Shown here: positions 35,339 to 43,531 of the stretch, in pieces
Position numbering within the stretch: position 1 is the stretch's first letter
Layout of the letters: each line of letters starts with the position of its first letter
The notes under the pieces: generated by a model
Database searches by the model: none
The model's input: the letters and a program-made list of their open reading frames with translations, nothing else
What the model was told of the DNA's origin: nothing
Position numbers and translations under genes: made by a program
Assembly (NCBI GenBank): GCA_017633115.1
Contig: JAGBPZ010000071.1
Span: forward strand, 21,587 to 85,586
DNA: 64,000 nt
DNA from: Erysipelotrichaceae bacterium
Lineage (GTDB): Bacteria > Bacillota_I > Bacilli_A > Erysipelotrichales > Coprobacillaceae
Direction: 5' to 3'

Positions 35339-35352
35339 GTTTGTTTCCTCCA

Positions 35353-36288
35353 TTATAAAGTTGTCATCATAACTTCAAGCTGTCCTTCATAAACAACTTC
35401 GTCAACATCACTACAGATTACAAAGTTATCGCCTTTCACAGCTTCTTCACCATTAATTGTACCATGACCTTCAATAACAGTTAATAGCTGGAATGGGTTA
35501 TTATTTTTAATTACTGCTTTGGAAGTGACATCAATTCTATAGACTGATAAGTAGTCGCTCTTGACGAAGCGATGGATGATATAACCATCATAAACTTCTT
35601 CCTTTTCAGCATTCGTTTCACCAATGATTGCAGGACATTTTGTGACTGCAACTGCCTGATCGATATGGAGTTCACGTTCCTGACCATTGTCATCTTTACG
35701 ATGATAATCATATAGACGATAAGTGATATCAGATGACTGCTGAGCCTCATAAACCAGGGTTCCAGCACAGATTGCATGAATTGTGCCAGCTGGAATGAAG
35801 AAGAAATCACCTTTCATGATTGGGAATTTATTCAACAAACCATCCCAGTCATCACGTTCAATAAAGTCTTTAAGTTCTTCCTTTGTTTCAGCATGATGAC
35901 CTACGATCATGTCTGTCCCCTGTTTGGCGTCGAGAATATACCATGCTTCTGTTTTACCCAATGAGTTTTCATATTTGCTTGCATAGTCATCATCAGGATG
36001 AACCTGTACAGATAAATCATCAGAAGCGTCAATGAATTTGATCAATAATGGGAATTCTTTGCCTTCGATGTTACCGAACAATTCACGGTGCTGATCGAAT
36101 AATTCTGCAAGAGTCATGCCTTTGTATTCACCATTGACAATTGTACTTGGACCATTCTTATGACCTGAGATAACCCAGGCTTCACCAGTTTTGTTGCTTG
36201 GAATAGGATAATTATATAAATCTTTTAATCTATGACCGCCCCAGATTTTTTCTGAAAGAGCAGGTGCCATTCTTAATACATGTGCCAT
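35353..36288 (-). CDS. manA: Mannose-6-phosphate isomerase (class I)
   Basis: A 311-residue short, Bacillota-type isomerase converting mannose 6-phosphate to fructose 6-phosphate. Zinc-site motifs: LSVQVHPDDDYA (near 95), GKTEAWYILDA and DFFFIPAGTIHAICAGT. A cupin tail (VIEGHGTINGEEAVKGDNF) closes it. It has an AAGGAGGAAG site. It is the first gene of the operon with the 6-phospho-beta-glucosidase and lies behind a set of ATGAAAC-type repeats shared with the divergent rpiR-type gene. Confidence 0.95.
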   Translation of the reverse strand: MAHVLRMAPALSEKIWGGHRLKDLYNYPIPSNKTGEAWVISGHKNGPSTIVNGEYKGMTLAELFDQHRELFGNIEGKEFPLLIKFIDASDDLSVQVHPDDDYASKYENSLGKTEAWYILDAKQGTDMIVGHHAETKEELKDFIERDDWDGLLNKFPIMKGDFFFIPAGTIHAICAGTLVYEAQQSSDITYRLYDYHRKDDNGQERELHIDQAVAVTKCPAIIGETNAEKEEVYDGYIIHRFVKSDYLSVYRIDVTSKAVIKNNNPFQLLTVIEGHGTINGEEAVKGDNFVICSDVDEVVYEGQLEVMMTTL

Positions 36289-36368
36289 TTGTTACTTCCT
36301 CCTTGCTTGATTGTATTTTACAATGACACTGTTTTTTTGAAAAGAGATTAACCTTTTGAAGAACATTT

Positions 36369-36427
36369 GTTTCATATTTTTAAGGTGTTTTTTTTCGTTT
36401 ATGAAACCACGTTTCATCCAATGAAAC
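36369..36427. promoter_or_regulatory. Candidate RpiR operator: four GTTTCAT/ATGAAAC half-sites
   Basis: ATGAAAC (36401-36407), CAC, GTTTCAT (36411-36417) is a perfect inverted repeat. A further ATGAAAC lies at 36421-36427 and a further GTTTCAT at 36369-36375. They sit in the 240-base gap between manA and the RpiR gene, so they can control both. The rpiR -10 is TATAAT at 36509-36514. Confidence 0.6.
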
Positions 36428-36529
36428 AAAGTCCTGATTCAAACCCTTTTTAACCCCTGAATTCTTTAAATATCTGCCACTTTTATTCTTTTAAAGGGCA
36501 TTTTTCGGTATAATATAAAAGGGTGATCA

Positions 36530-37414
36530 ATGATGAATCTGACAAAGAAACTTGAACTCATGCAGGATATGACAGAGTCGGAAAAGACAATCAGTCATTT
36601 TATTCTCGATCAGGGCATGGAAGTCCTGTCACTAAGTGTGAAAGACTTAGCGAAAGCAACCTATACTTCACCAGCGACCGTTGTCCGTTTGACAAAAAAG
36701 TTAGGACTTGATGGCTATAATGATTTTAAAATTAAATATTCGGCTGAATTACAAAGTACTCTTCACACTTCTGGGGTCGATGTCAATTTCCCTTTCACTG
36801 AATATGACTCAGCGCAACAGGTTGTCCATCAGATGGCGACCATGACAAAAGAAGTCATCGATGATACCTTGCAGTTGATTGATTACGTCCAGCTTGATCG
36901 TGCTGTCAAATTGATTCTTCAGGCTGAATGCATCGATATCTATGGAGTGGGCAATACAATCAGTGCTGCTTTGACTTTTCAGCATGAACTGACCCGTATC
37001 GGACGCAATGTCAATATGCGTCTGATGGCAGGAGAACAGCACTTTTTAGCCCAGACGTCGAATCCAAAACATGTCGCTGTTGTGATTTCCTACTCAGGTG
37101 AAACCAGTGAAGTTATTCGTACAGCAAGAATTCTTAGTGCCAGCCATACCCCTATAATTGCCATCACATCAATTGGTGATAACCGTCTCTCCCGTTTAGC
37201 GACCGTCACCCTTAACGTCAGTTCCCGTGAAAAACTGTACAAGAAAATCGCCCCATTTGCTTCAACGATTTCTATCAATTATATGTTGAATTTACTTTTC
37301 TCTTTAACATTTAAAAATGATTATGATGTCAACCTTGACTGGAAATTACGATTTGACCGCATGACCGATAATCGTGCACCACAATCCAGTCCAATTATTG
37401 AAGACAATCATTAA
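36530..37414 (+). CDS. RpiR/MurR family transcriptional regulator
   Basis: A 294-residue regulator. Residues 1-80 are the RpiR helix-turn-helix domain (SLSVKDLAKATYTSPATVVR). Residues 120-255 are a SIS domain that binds phosphosugars (DIYGVGNTISAALTFQHEL, VVISYSGETSEVIRTAR). ATG codons at 36530 and 36533 are both possible behind AAGGGTGA. Divergent from manA and the 6-phospho-beta-glucosidase gene, it most likely senses a sugar phosphate and controls that operon. Confidence 0.9.
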   Translation: MMNLTKKLELMQDMTESEKTISHFILDQGMEVLSLSVKDLAKATYTSPATVVRLTKKLGLDGYNDFKIKYSAELQSTLHTSGVDVNFPFTEYDSAQQVVHQMATMTKEVIDDTLQLIDYVQLDRAVKLILQAECIDIYGVGNTISAALTFQHELTRIGRNVNMRLMAGEQHFLAQTSNPKHVAVVISYSGETSEVIRTARILSASHTPIIAITSIGDNRLSRLATVTLNVSSREKLYKKIAPFASTISINYMLNLLFSLTFKNDYDVNLDWKLRFDRMTDNRAPQSSPIIEDNH

Positions 37415-37425
37415 TAGAAGATCAT

Positions 37426-37451
37426 AACGTATGCTCAAGCATGCGTTTTTT
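37426..37451 (+). terminator. Terminator of the RpiR gene
   Basis: AACGTATGC/GCATGCGTT stem with a TCAA loop, then TTTTTT. Confidence 0.8.
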
Positions 37452-37463
37452 CTTTGCACACAA

Positions 37464-37483
37464 AAAGGTGCATCTGCACCTTT
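37464..37483 (-). terminator. Terminator of ndk
   Basis: AAAGGTGCA/TGCACCTTT stem, followed by TTGTGTG on the minus strand. Confidence 0.75.
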
Positions 37484-37500
37484 ACTGTTTAAGATCGTTT

Positions 37501-37905
37501 TTATCCAAAGAAACGTTTAATTTCAATTTCAGCATTTTCGACTGAATCAGAGCCATGAATGATATTGAAAGTGGTCGTATTGGCATAATCACCACGAATT
37601 GTACCAGCTTTCGCATCTTCAAACTTTGTTGCGCCCATAATTGTACGCATACCCATGACCGCATTTTCACCTTCAACGATCATTGCCAATACTGGTCCAG
37701 ACGTCATATAGTCAAGCATCCCTGGGAAGAATGGCTTGTCAGCGATATGTGCATAATGTTCACGTAAAATAGGTTCATCCAAAGTCATCATTTTTGCGTC
37801 TGTGATTTTATAACCTTTGCGTTCAATGCGGCTGATGACTTCCCCCATTAAGCCTCTTTGAATACAGTCAGGTTTCAACATGATATAAGTTCTTTCAATT
37901 GCCAT
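37501..37905 (-). CDS. ndk: Nucleoside diphosphate kinase
   Basis: A 134-residue Ndk that phosphorylates NDPs to NTPs from ATP. The active His is in NIIHGSDSVENAEIEI, with RTYIMLKPDCIQRGL at the start and GPVLAMIVEGENAV in the middle. Length is standard. The site is AGTAAAGGA. It lies six bases after a small membrane protein gene. Confidence 0.97.
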   Translation of the reverse strand: MAIERTYIMLKPDCIQRGLMGEVISRIERKGYKITDAKMMTLDEPILREHYAHIADKPFFPGMLDYMTSGPVLAMIVEGENAVMGMRTIMGATKFEDAKAGTIRGDYANTTTFNIIHGSDSVENAEIEIKRFFG

Positions 37906-37911
37906 AATCCT

Positions 37912-38238
37912 TTACTCCTTAAATGCTAAGCCGCTGACGATTTGAGCCACAATTGCAACAACAACCGCAATCAAACCAATCATCCAGCTAAATGAATGGA
38001 ATACTACTAATGGGGCAATAATACCCAAAACTCCAGCTGCCACAACGAATCCAACTTTATAAACGAACTCACTGCCTTTCATCAATAAAGCTCCGATCAA
38101 AGTTGCTACCTGGAACAAAACATAGAAATGTATAATGGTATAACCCATCTCATGACCTTCGATTGAATGGATCATTGGCCAGATCATACTGATCAGTGCC
38201 ATAACGACGATAATACCAAAACCAATATATTTTTTCAT
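37912..38238 (-). CDS. Small four-TM membrane protein
   Basis: A 108-residue hydrophobic protein with about four transmembrane segments (YIGFGIIVVMALISMIWPMI first; IGLIAVVVAIVAQIVSGLA last). The ATG follows AAGGGATG by eight bases; a longer frame starts inside the promoter region. No family recognised. It is co-transcribed with ndk. A six-base inverted repeat CAATGT/ACATTG (38280-38296) lies in its promoter region. Confidence 0.7.
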   Translation of the reverse strand: MKKYIGFGIIVVMALISMIWPMIHSIEGHEMGYTIIHFYVLFQVATLIGALLMKGSEFVYKVGFVVAAGVLGIIAPLVVFHSFSWMIGLIAVVVAIVAQIVSGLAFKE

Positions 38239-38326
38239 TAGAATCATCCCTTCTTTCCTATCCCTATTGTAACAAGATTCAATGTAAAAAACATTGTATT
38301 TTAGACTTTTTAAGAAAATCATTATC

Positions 38327-38356
38327 TTGTCAAAAAGAAGCGCATGTGTTTATAAT
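38327..38356 (+). promoter_or_regulatory. Promoter of the coenzyme A operon
   Basis: TTGTCA (38327-38332), 18 bases, TATAAT (38351-38356). Transcription would start about 38363, giving a leader of roughly 107 bases. Confidence 0.7.
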
Positions 38357-38361
38357 AAGGG

Positions 38362-38465
38362 TGTATTGAGAACGTACATTTGGTGGCTACCATCTGGAGT
38401 CAACAGTATTGACCCAATACAAATTTTTAGGAAGCGTCGTATTGTTACAAACGACAGTGGAGGAA
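38362..38465 (+). promoter_or_regulatory. Structured leader RNA of panT-coaBC-coaX (candidate riboswitch/attenuator)
   Basis: TGTATTG (38362-38368) can pair with CAATACA (38415-38421), closing a junction with two small stems: TGGT/ACCA (38381-38392) and GTCAA/TTGAC (38399-38413). The same CAATAC (38415-38420) can instead pair with GTATTG at 38406-38411, a six-pair hairpin, or with GTATTG at 38439-38444. A GTCGT/ACGAC stem (38436-38453) lies just before the GTGGAGG site. It does not match any riboswitch class I could recall. Confidence 0.5.
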
Positions 38466-38469
38466 ACAA

Positions 38470-39066
38470 ATGAATAAACGTAAAACACAGAACCTGACGT
38501 ATCTCGCATTCTTCGGAGCCTTAGAAGCCGTTATGATGATGGTACCGTTCTTAGGATTTATCCCAATTGGTCCCTTAAGAGCAACGACATTACACATTCC
38601 GGTCATTATCGCCGCTATCGTTCTCGGACCTGAAGATGGTTGTATCGTAGGTTTTATTTTTGGTCTTTTTTCACTCATCAATAATACTGTCAATCCAACT
38701 GTGACATCATTCGTCTTTTCACCATTTATCAGTGGTAACATCCTGAGTGCTGTCATCGCGATTGTGCCAAGAGTGATGATTGGGTTCGTGAGTGGTCATA
38801 TCTATCAATTATTGAAAGACCGCTTCGACACCATTGCGATGTCAATCAGTGCCTTATGTGGCGCCTTGACAAATACCGTTCTCGTTCTTGGTGGTATTTA
38901 TCTTCTCTTTGGCAGTAGCTATGCCACTGCCATCGGCAAAAGTTTTGAAGCATTGTTACCTTATTTCATCACAATTATTACCACCCAAAGCTTACTTGAA
39001 GCTGTGGTTGGCATGTTCATCAGCGTAGCAGTGTCTAAAGCCCTGCTGCATATCATAAGGAAGTGA
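38470..39066 (+). CDS. panT: ECF transporter S component, probably pantothenate-specific (PanT)
   Basis: A 198-residue membrane protein with about six transmembrane segments and the ECF S-component start LTYLAFFGALEAVMM followed by GPLRATTLHIPVIIAAIVLGP. S components capture a vitamin and use a shared energising module encoded elsewhere. Being the first gene of an operon with coaBC and coaX makes pantothenate the likely substrate; this is inferred from context. The ATG follows GTGGAGG. Its stop lies six bases before the coaBC start. Confidence 0.82.
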   Translation: MNKRKTQNLTYLAFFGALEAVMMMVPFLGFIPIGPLRATTLHIPVIIAAIVLGPEDGCIVGFIFGLFSLINNTVNPTVTSFVFSPFISGNILSAVIAIVPRVMIGFVSGHIYQLLKDRFDTIAMSISALCGALTNTVLVLGGIYLLFGSSYATAIGKSFEALLPYFITIITTQSLLEAVVGMFISVAVSKALLHIIRK

Positions 39067-39071
39067 TTGGT

Positions 39072-40262
39072 TTGAGCAAAAAAATCATTATCGGTATTAC
39101 CGGCTCTATTGCGGCATTTAAAACAATTCAATTTATCAGTGATTTAACAAAAGAAGACTATGAAATCGAAGTCATTCTCACTGAAGCAGGAAGTCGTTTC
39201 GTGACCCCTGTTTCTATTCAGGCACTCACAAAAAAGCGTGTTTATATCGATGTTTTTGATGATGATCCAGGCACGATTACCCATGTTGATCTTGTCAAGG
39301 ACGCCGATGCCTTTCTCGTCATGCCAGCTTCAGCAACAACGATTGCCAAACTGGCTCATGGTATCGCTGACAATATGTTGACAGCTGCCTACTTGGCGGC
39401 AACATGTCCAAAAGTCATTGCCCCTGCAATGAATGTCCATATGTTTGAAAATCCAGTGACTCAGCGCAATCTTAAGCAGCTTGTCGATGATGGGGCTTTG
39501 ATCGTTGATCCAGATGTTGGCTTACTCGCATGTGGCGATGTCGGCAAAGGTAAACTCGCTAAGGCCAGTGATGTCAAGATGATTCTCGAGTATGCGATGA
39601 GCGAACATCCATTAAAAGGATATAAAGTTGTTGTCAGTGCTGGACCAACCCAGGAAGCCATTGACCCAGTTCGCTTCATTTCAAATCATTCATCAGGCAA
39701 AATGGGTTATGCAATTGCCAAAGCCGCCTTTACTTTAGGAGCAGATGTCACACTTGTCAGTGGCCAGGTCGCTTTATCACCATTGCCATTTATTAAAAAT
39801 GTCTCAATCACATCAGCTCAGGATCTGTACGAAGCTATGATTGAAGAAGCTCAGGATGCTGACTTTATCATCATGTCTGCAGCTGTTGCCGACTATACTC
39901 CAGCCACGACGGCAACCGAAAAAATCAAAAAGAATGATTCTGATTTAACTCTATCGCTGAAGAAGACAAAGGATATCCTTTATGAATTAGGTCAGAAAAA
40001 GCCAAAGGGACAGATTATTTGTGGCTTTGCGATGGAAACAACTGATTTGATCAGCAACGCCACTAAAAAATTGACAAAGAAAAATGCCGACCTGATTATC
40101 GCCAACAGTCTCCGTACTGCAGGAGCAGGCTTTAAAACTGATACAAATATCGTCACAATTATCGATCAAGATGGTATCCGACCTTTAGAAATCATGTCTA
40201 AAGATGAACTCGGATTCGTCATCTTAGCAGAATGTTTGAAGAAAAGAGAGGCACAATCATGA
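39072..40262 (+). CDS. coaBC: Phosphopantothenoylcysteine synthetase/decarboxylase CoaBC
   Basis: A 396-residue bifunctional enzyme. The CoaC flavoprotein half (about 1-185) has GITGSIAAFKTIQ, PASATTIAKLAHGI and the PAMNVHMF motif with its conserved Asn. The CoaB half has SAGPTQEAIDPVRFISNHSS, with GKMGYAIAKAA for CTP binding and the EKIKK Lys segment. It makes 4'-phosphopantetheine precursors. I chose the TTG at 39072 because AAGGAAGTG lies six bases upstream; a GTG at 39063 overlaps that site. Its stop overlaps the coaX ATG (ATGA). Confidence 0.95.
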   Translation: MSKKIIIGITGSIAAFKTIQFISDLTKEDYEIEVILTEAGSRFVTPVSIQALTKKRVYIDVFDDDPGTITHVDLVKDADAFLVMPASATTIAKLAHGIADNMLTAAYLAATCPKVIAPAMNVHMFENPVTQRNLKQLVDDGALIVDPDVGLLACGDVGKGKLAKASDVKMILEYAMSEHPLKGYKVVVSAGPTQEAIDPVRFISNHSSGKMGYAIAKAAFTLGADVTLVSGQVALSPLPFIKNVSITSAQDLYEAMIEEAQDADFIIMSAAVADYTPATTATEKIKKNDSDLTLSLKKTKDILYELGQKKPKGQIICGFAMETTDLISNATKKLTKKNADLIIANSLRTAGAGFKTDTNIVTIIDQDGIRPLEIMSKDELGFVILAECLKKREAQS

Positions 40263-41038
40263 TTCTCGTTATTGACATTGGAAACACTAATATTACAGTA
40301 GGTATTTATAATGATCAGGACCTTGTCAGTAGTTTCCGTCTGACAACCCGTGTCCATCGTACATCTGATGAATACGGTCTCTTGTTGATTGACTATTTGA
40401 CAGCACGTCACATCGACAGCAAGGCTGTTGAAGATGTTATTATCAGTTCCGTCGTTCCAAAAATCAACTACTCATTCTCAAGCGCGATTATAAAATATTT
40501 TGACATCAATCCCCTTTTCGTTGGTCCTGGTGTCAAATCTGGTATCGCAATCCATGTTGATTCACCTAAATCATTAGGTGTTGACCGTCTTGTCGATGCT
40601 GCCGGTGCTTATTATACCTATGGTGGACCATGTCTGATTATTGACTTTGGTACAGCGACAACATTTGATGTCATCAATGAAAAAGGCGTATTCCTTGGTG
40701 GTTCAATCACACCTGGTATTGGTATCGTCTCAAATGCCCTTTCATCAATGGCAGCACAGCTTCCAGAAATCGAAATCATGAAACCTGAACATGCCATCGC
40801 TAAAAATACCATTACGGCGATGCAGTCTGGTCTTGTCAATGGCTATATCGGACAGACCGAATATCTGATTCAAAAAATTAAAGAAGAATATGGTTCCGAT
40901 ATGCGTGTCATTTCCACCGGTGGTTATGGTAAAATGATTACTAGAGAAACAGATATGATTGATATCTTCGATGGTGATCTTACATTTAAGGGTTTAAAAA
41001 TCATTTACGATAAAAATAAAACAAATAAGGAGAAATAA
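40259..41038 (+). CDS. coaX: Type III pantothenate kinase CoaX
   Basis: A 259-residue CoaX that phosphorylates pantothenate, the first step of coenzyme A synthesis. Family marks: VIDIGNTNITVGIY at the start, LGVDRLVDAAGAY, and IIDFGTATTFDVIN. The ATG overlaps the coaBC stop by four bases and is behind AGAGAGGC; a longer frame inside coaBC is not used. Type III enzymes are not inhibited by CoA, so control at the leader would matter. Confidence 0.97.
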   Translation: MILVIDIGNTNITVGIYNDQDLVSSFRLTTRVHRTSDEYGLLLIDYLTARHIDSKAVEDVIISSVVPKINYSFSSAIIKYFDINPLFVGPGVKSGIAIHVDSPKSLGVDRLVDAAGAYYTYGGPCLIIDFGTATTFDVINEKGVFLGGSITPGIGIVSNALSSMAAQLPEIEIMKPEHAIAKNTITAMQSGLVNGYIGQTEYLIQKIKEEYGSDMRVISTGGYGKMITRETDMIDIFDGDLTFKGLKIIYDKNKTNKEK

Positions 41039-41039
41039 A

Positions 41040-41321
41040 ATGAAACAAATCATTATGTTTTACCTCGATGATTGTGGTTACTGCCACAAGGCTCACAAAG
41101 CTCTCGATGAATTAATGGAAGCTGATCCTCGTTATCAGGCTATTGACATCAAGAAAGTAGAAGAAGAACAAAATGCCGACTATGCCAATCAGTTCGATTA
41201 CTTTGCTACACCTACATTCTATGTTGGTAAAGACAAGATTTTTGAAGCCCATATTGGCATGACTTATGATCAAATCAAAGCAGAAGTCAAAAACGTTTTA
41301 GATACTGCTTTGAATTCATAA
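41040..41321 (+). CDS. Glutaredoxin-like protein (CGYC) in the CoA operon
   Basis: A 93-residue thioredoxin-fold protein with DDCGYCHKAHKALDEL as redox site and YFATPTFYVGKD holding the cis-Pro. The ATG follows AAGGAG, one base after the coaX stop, so it is in the same transcript. It is a paralog of the CPYC protein at 30486. In a CoA operon it could reduce CoA-linked or pantetheine-type disulfides, but that is inference. Confidence 0.88.
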   Translation: MKQIIMFYLDDCGYCHKAHKALDELMEADPRYQAIDIKKVEEEQNADYANQFDYFATPTFYVGKDKIFEAHIGMTYDQIKAEVKNVLDTALNS

Positions 41322-41326
41322 AAATG

Positions 41327-41351
41327 AGTACGCGTTAAGCGTACTTTTTTT
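41327..41351 (+). terminator. Terminator of the CoA operon
   Basis: AGTACGC/GCGTACT stem with a five-base loop, then seven T. Confidence 0.9.
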
Positions 41352-41412
41352 CATTAATTGAATTTAATTATGTTACAATAATGTCAACGATAGGAAAGCA
41401 GAGGAAAAACTC

Positions 41413-42345
41413 ATGGGAATTGTTGTATTAGGCTCAGTATTCGTTGATATCAAAGGCTATCCTTTTGGTCAATATATTCCAGGTGGCCGAAATGCCGGAC
41501 GTGTCATTCAGGTTCATGGTGGTGTCAGCCGTAACATCGTTGAAGACATTGCCAATATTGAATTGCGTCCTACTTTTGTCAGTCTCGTCGATAATACTGG
41601 TACCGGTGTTGATGTCATCAATAAGCTGAAACGACATAAAGTCAACACTGACTACATTCGCGTCGTTCCTGATGGCTTAGGCACATGGCTTGCAGTCTTC
41701 GATAATCAGGGTGATGTCGTTGCTTCAATTTCTAAACGTCCTAATTTGGATGAAATCGGCAGAATCATTGATGAACAGGGTGATGAAATATTTAAAGATT
41801 GCGACAGTATCGTTGTTGAAATCGATATGGAACGCCATCTTCTTAATCGTGTTTTTGATTTTGCTGAAAAGTATCACAAAAATGTTTATGCAGCTGTTTC
41901 CAACATGTCGATTGCGATTGAACGTCGTGACTTATTGAAACATACAAGTTGCTTTGTCTGTAATCAACAGGAAGCAGGTATTTTCTTCACTGAAGAATAT
42001 GATCATTTAAGTCCCGAAGAAATCAGAAAAATCCTGAATCATAAAATCAAATCAGCCGGTATTCCAAATATGGTTGTCACGTCTGGAAGTGAGGGTGCTG
42101 TATGGGCAACGATTGATGGGCGTTCAGGCGTCGTCCCACCACAAAAAGTCGACGTCATTGATACGACTGGTGCAGGTGATTCGTTCTTTGCCGGAGTGGT
42201 CATTGGTTTGACTTATGGCAAATCGCTTGATGAAGCATGCCAGATTGGTACTAGACTGGCTTCATCCGTCATCGCCACAAAAGAAAATGTCTGTCCTCGC
42301 TTCATGCCAGCCGAATTTGGCATTGAGGTCGAGATCAAAGACTAA
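41413..42345 (+). CDS. PfkB-family carbohydrate kinase
   Basis: A 310-residue kinase of the PfkB/ribokinase family. The catalytic signature is VDVIDTTGAGDSFFAGVV, and GGVSRNIVEDIANIELRP is the N-terminal substrate segment. The substrate is a sugar, sugar phosphate or nucleoside and cannot be read. It lies alone behind a GAGG site, after the CoA operon terminator and convergent with the DUF2974 hydrolase gene. Confidence 0.9.
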   Translation: MGIVVLGSVFVDIKGYPFGQYIPGGRNAGRVIQVHGGVSRNIVEDIANIELRPTFVSLVDNTGTGVDVINKLKRHKVNTDYIRVVPDGLGTWLAVFDNQGDVVASISKRPNLDEIGRIIDEQGDEIFKDCDSIVVEIDMERHLLNRVFDFAEKYHKNVYAAVSNMSIAIERRDLLKHTSCFVCNQQEAGIFFTEEYDHLSPEEIRKILNHKIKSAGIPNMVVTSGSEGAVWATIDGRSGVVPPQKVDVIDTTGAGDSFFAGVVIGLTYGKSLDEACQIGTRLASSVIATKENVCPRFMPAEFGIEVEIKD

Positions 42346-42353
42346 AAGAAAAA

Positions 42354-42391
42354 AACTCATCGAAGGTACACATCAATCCCTTCAATGAGTT
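42354..42391. terminator. Bidirectional terminator between the PfkB and DUF2974 genes
   Basis: AACTCAT-GAAGG / CCTTC-ATGAGTT with one mismatch; A-run before and TCTTTTT after. Confidence 0.8.
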
Positions 42392-42395
42392 CTTT

Positions 42396-43496
42396 TTATT
42401 TGACTTTAAAGAGCGAAGATAAACTCTCCCACCATTGACTCCACAATACTTTGAACAATAATTCCACCACTTCTCTTGTACCTTTATCGAGACGATTGAA
42501 ACGTTCGAAAATTTCACGTACATGATGGATGCCTTCATTTTGCAGATCTGTCAATGTTTTAAGCCCCGTGACTTCAAATAATGAAAAGACATCATCGACA
42601 AATACTTTTCGCTGGTCAGGTTCTACCTGAGCAACCCATTTTTTAAAGACCTCATCAAATACTCCTGCTGCTGAAGTAATAGCTTTCGCTTCAACAGGTG
42701 AAGTTGTCATAACCTGCCATGTCCAGGTATCATGTGCCATAACCCCTTTTCCGGAACATTTGATAACAACAGGTTCAATATCATGATCTAAAAGTAAACC
42801 AATGATTGATTCTTCGGGAATCATACGTACAACGCGGTCTTTAATCGCCTGATATCTTTCATCAGTGATGAAAGCCGGAGTAAAGCCAGGTGAATCCAAG
42901 GCATAAATGGTTTCGATCCATCGCTGGTTGCGCTTTTCTGTAAAAGTCGCACCATAAACAGCCAGATGCCCACCTTTTGAATGGCCACCAATGCGTAAGC
43001 AATGAGGCTGAAACATCACCTTGTTGATGTAATCAATGGCATATTTTTGTGAAGGAATTGGTTTATATGACATATTAAAGTCTTCCTTCCAGCCAACGAT
43101 TGTATCATCAGTCCCTCTAAAAGAAATAAAGGCAACATCATCATCAGTAATGATTTCTATGGCAGCAAATTGACTCTCCTCAGTTTCACTTAGATGAGTT
43201 TCATAGTTCTGCAATCTGGCATTACCAAAGCGTTTCGTCTCAGCTGCCTTTTGCATCAGATAAGGCATATTACGGGTGAAGCTCTTATCTTTCTTCAGCT
43301 GCTCTTTTGTATAGAGAGTAAAGAATTCATCTGACGCTTCTTTTACTGTCTTGTATGTCCCACCAATACCAGGAACAATGCCATCAAAATTGACATATGA
43401 CAGTGATGATAGAATCATGGCATCAATGTCGTTAAATGGTGACTGAGCAAAAGTCAGATCCCCACGCCATTCAAGATAGTCCATAAAATTCGCCAT
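42396..43496 (-). CDS. DUF2974 (Mbeg1-like) alpha/beta hydrolase
   Basis: A 366-residue lipase-like protein. The DUF2974 start NFMDYLEWRGDLTFAQSPFN is followed by AFISFRGTDDTIVGWKEDF and the nucleophile elbow IGGHSKGGHLAVYGA (Gly-x-Ser-x-Gly). No signal peptide, so it is cytosolic. A carboxylesterase or lipase activity is inferred. It has an AAAGGAGGAC site and follows a PNPOx-like gene by 35 bases. Confidence 0.88.
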   Translation of the reverse strand: MANFMDYLEWRGDLTFAQSPFNDIDAMILSSLSYVNFDGIVPGIGGTYKTVKEASDEFFTLYTKEQLKKDKSFTRNMPYLMQKAAETKRFGNARLQNYETHLSETEESQFAAIEIITDDDVAFISFRGTDDTIVGWKEDFNMSYKPIPSQKYAIDYINKVMFQPHCLRIGGHSKGGHLAVYGATFTEKRNQRWIETIYALDSPGFTPAFITDERYQAIKDRVVRMIPEESIIGLLLDHDIEPVVIKCSGKGVMAHDTWTWQVMTTSPVEAKAITSAAGVFDEVFKKWVAQVEPDQRKVFVDDVFSLFEVTGLKTLTDLQNEGIHHVREIFERFNRLDKGTREVVELLFKVLWSQWWESLSSLFKVK

Positions 43497-43531
43497 CAGA
43501 TAGTCCTCCTTTCTTTACTCATTGTGTTGTC

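Noticed and set aside
38362..38465. A known riboswitch class (pan motif, purine, TPP, FMN) in the CoA leader
   Set aside because: None of the conserved core sequences I know for these classes is present, so it is reported only as an unassigned structured leader.
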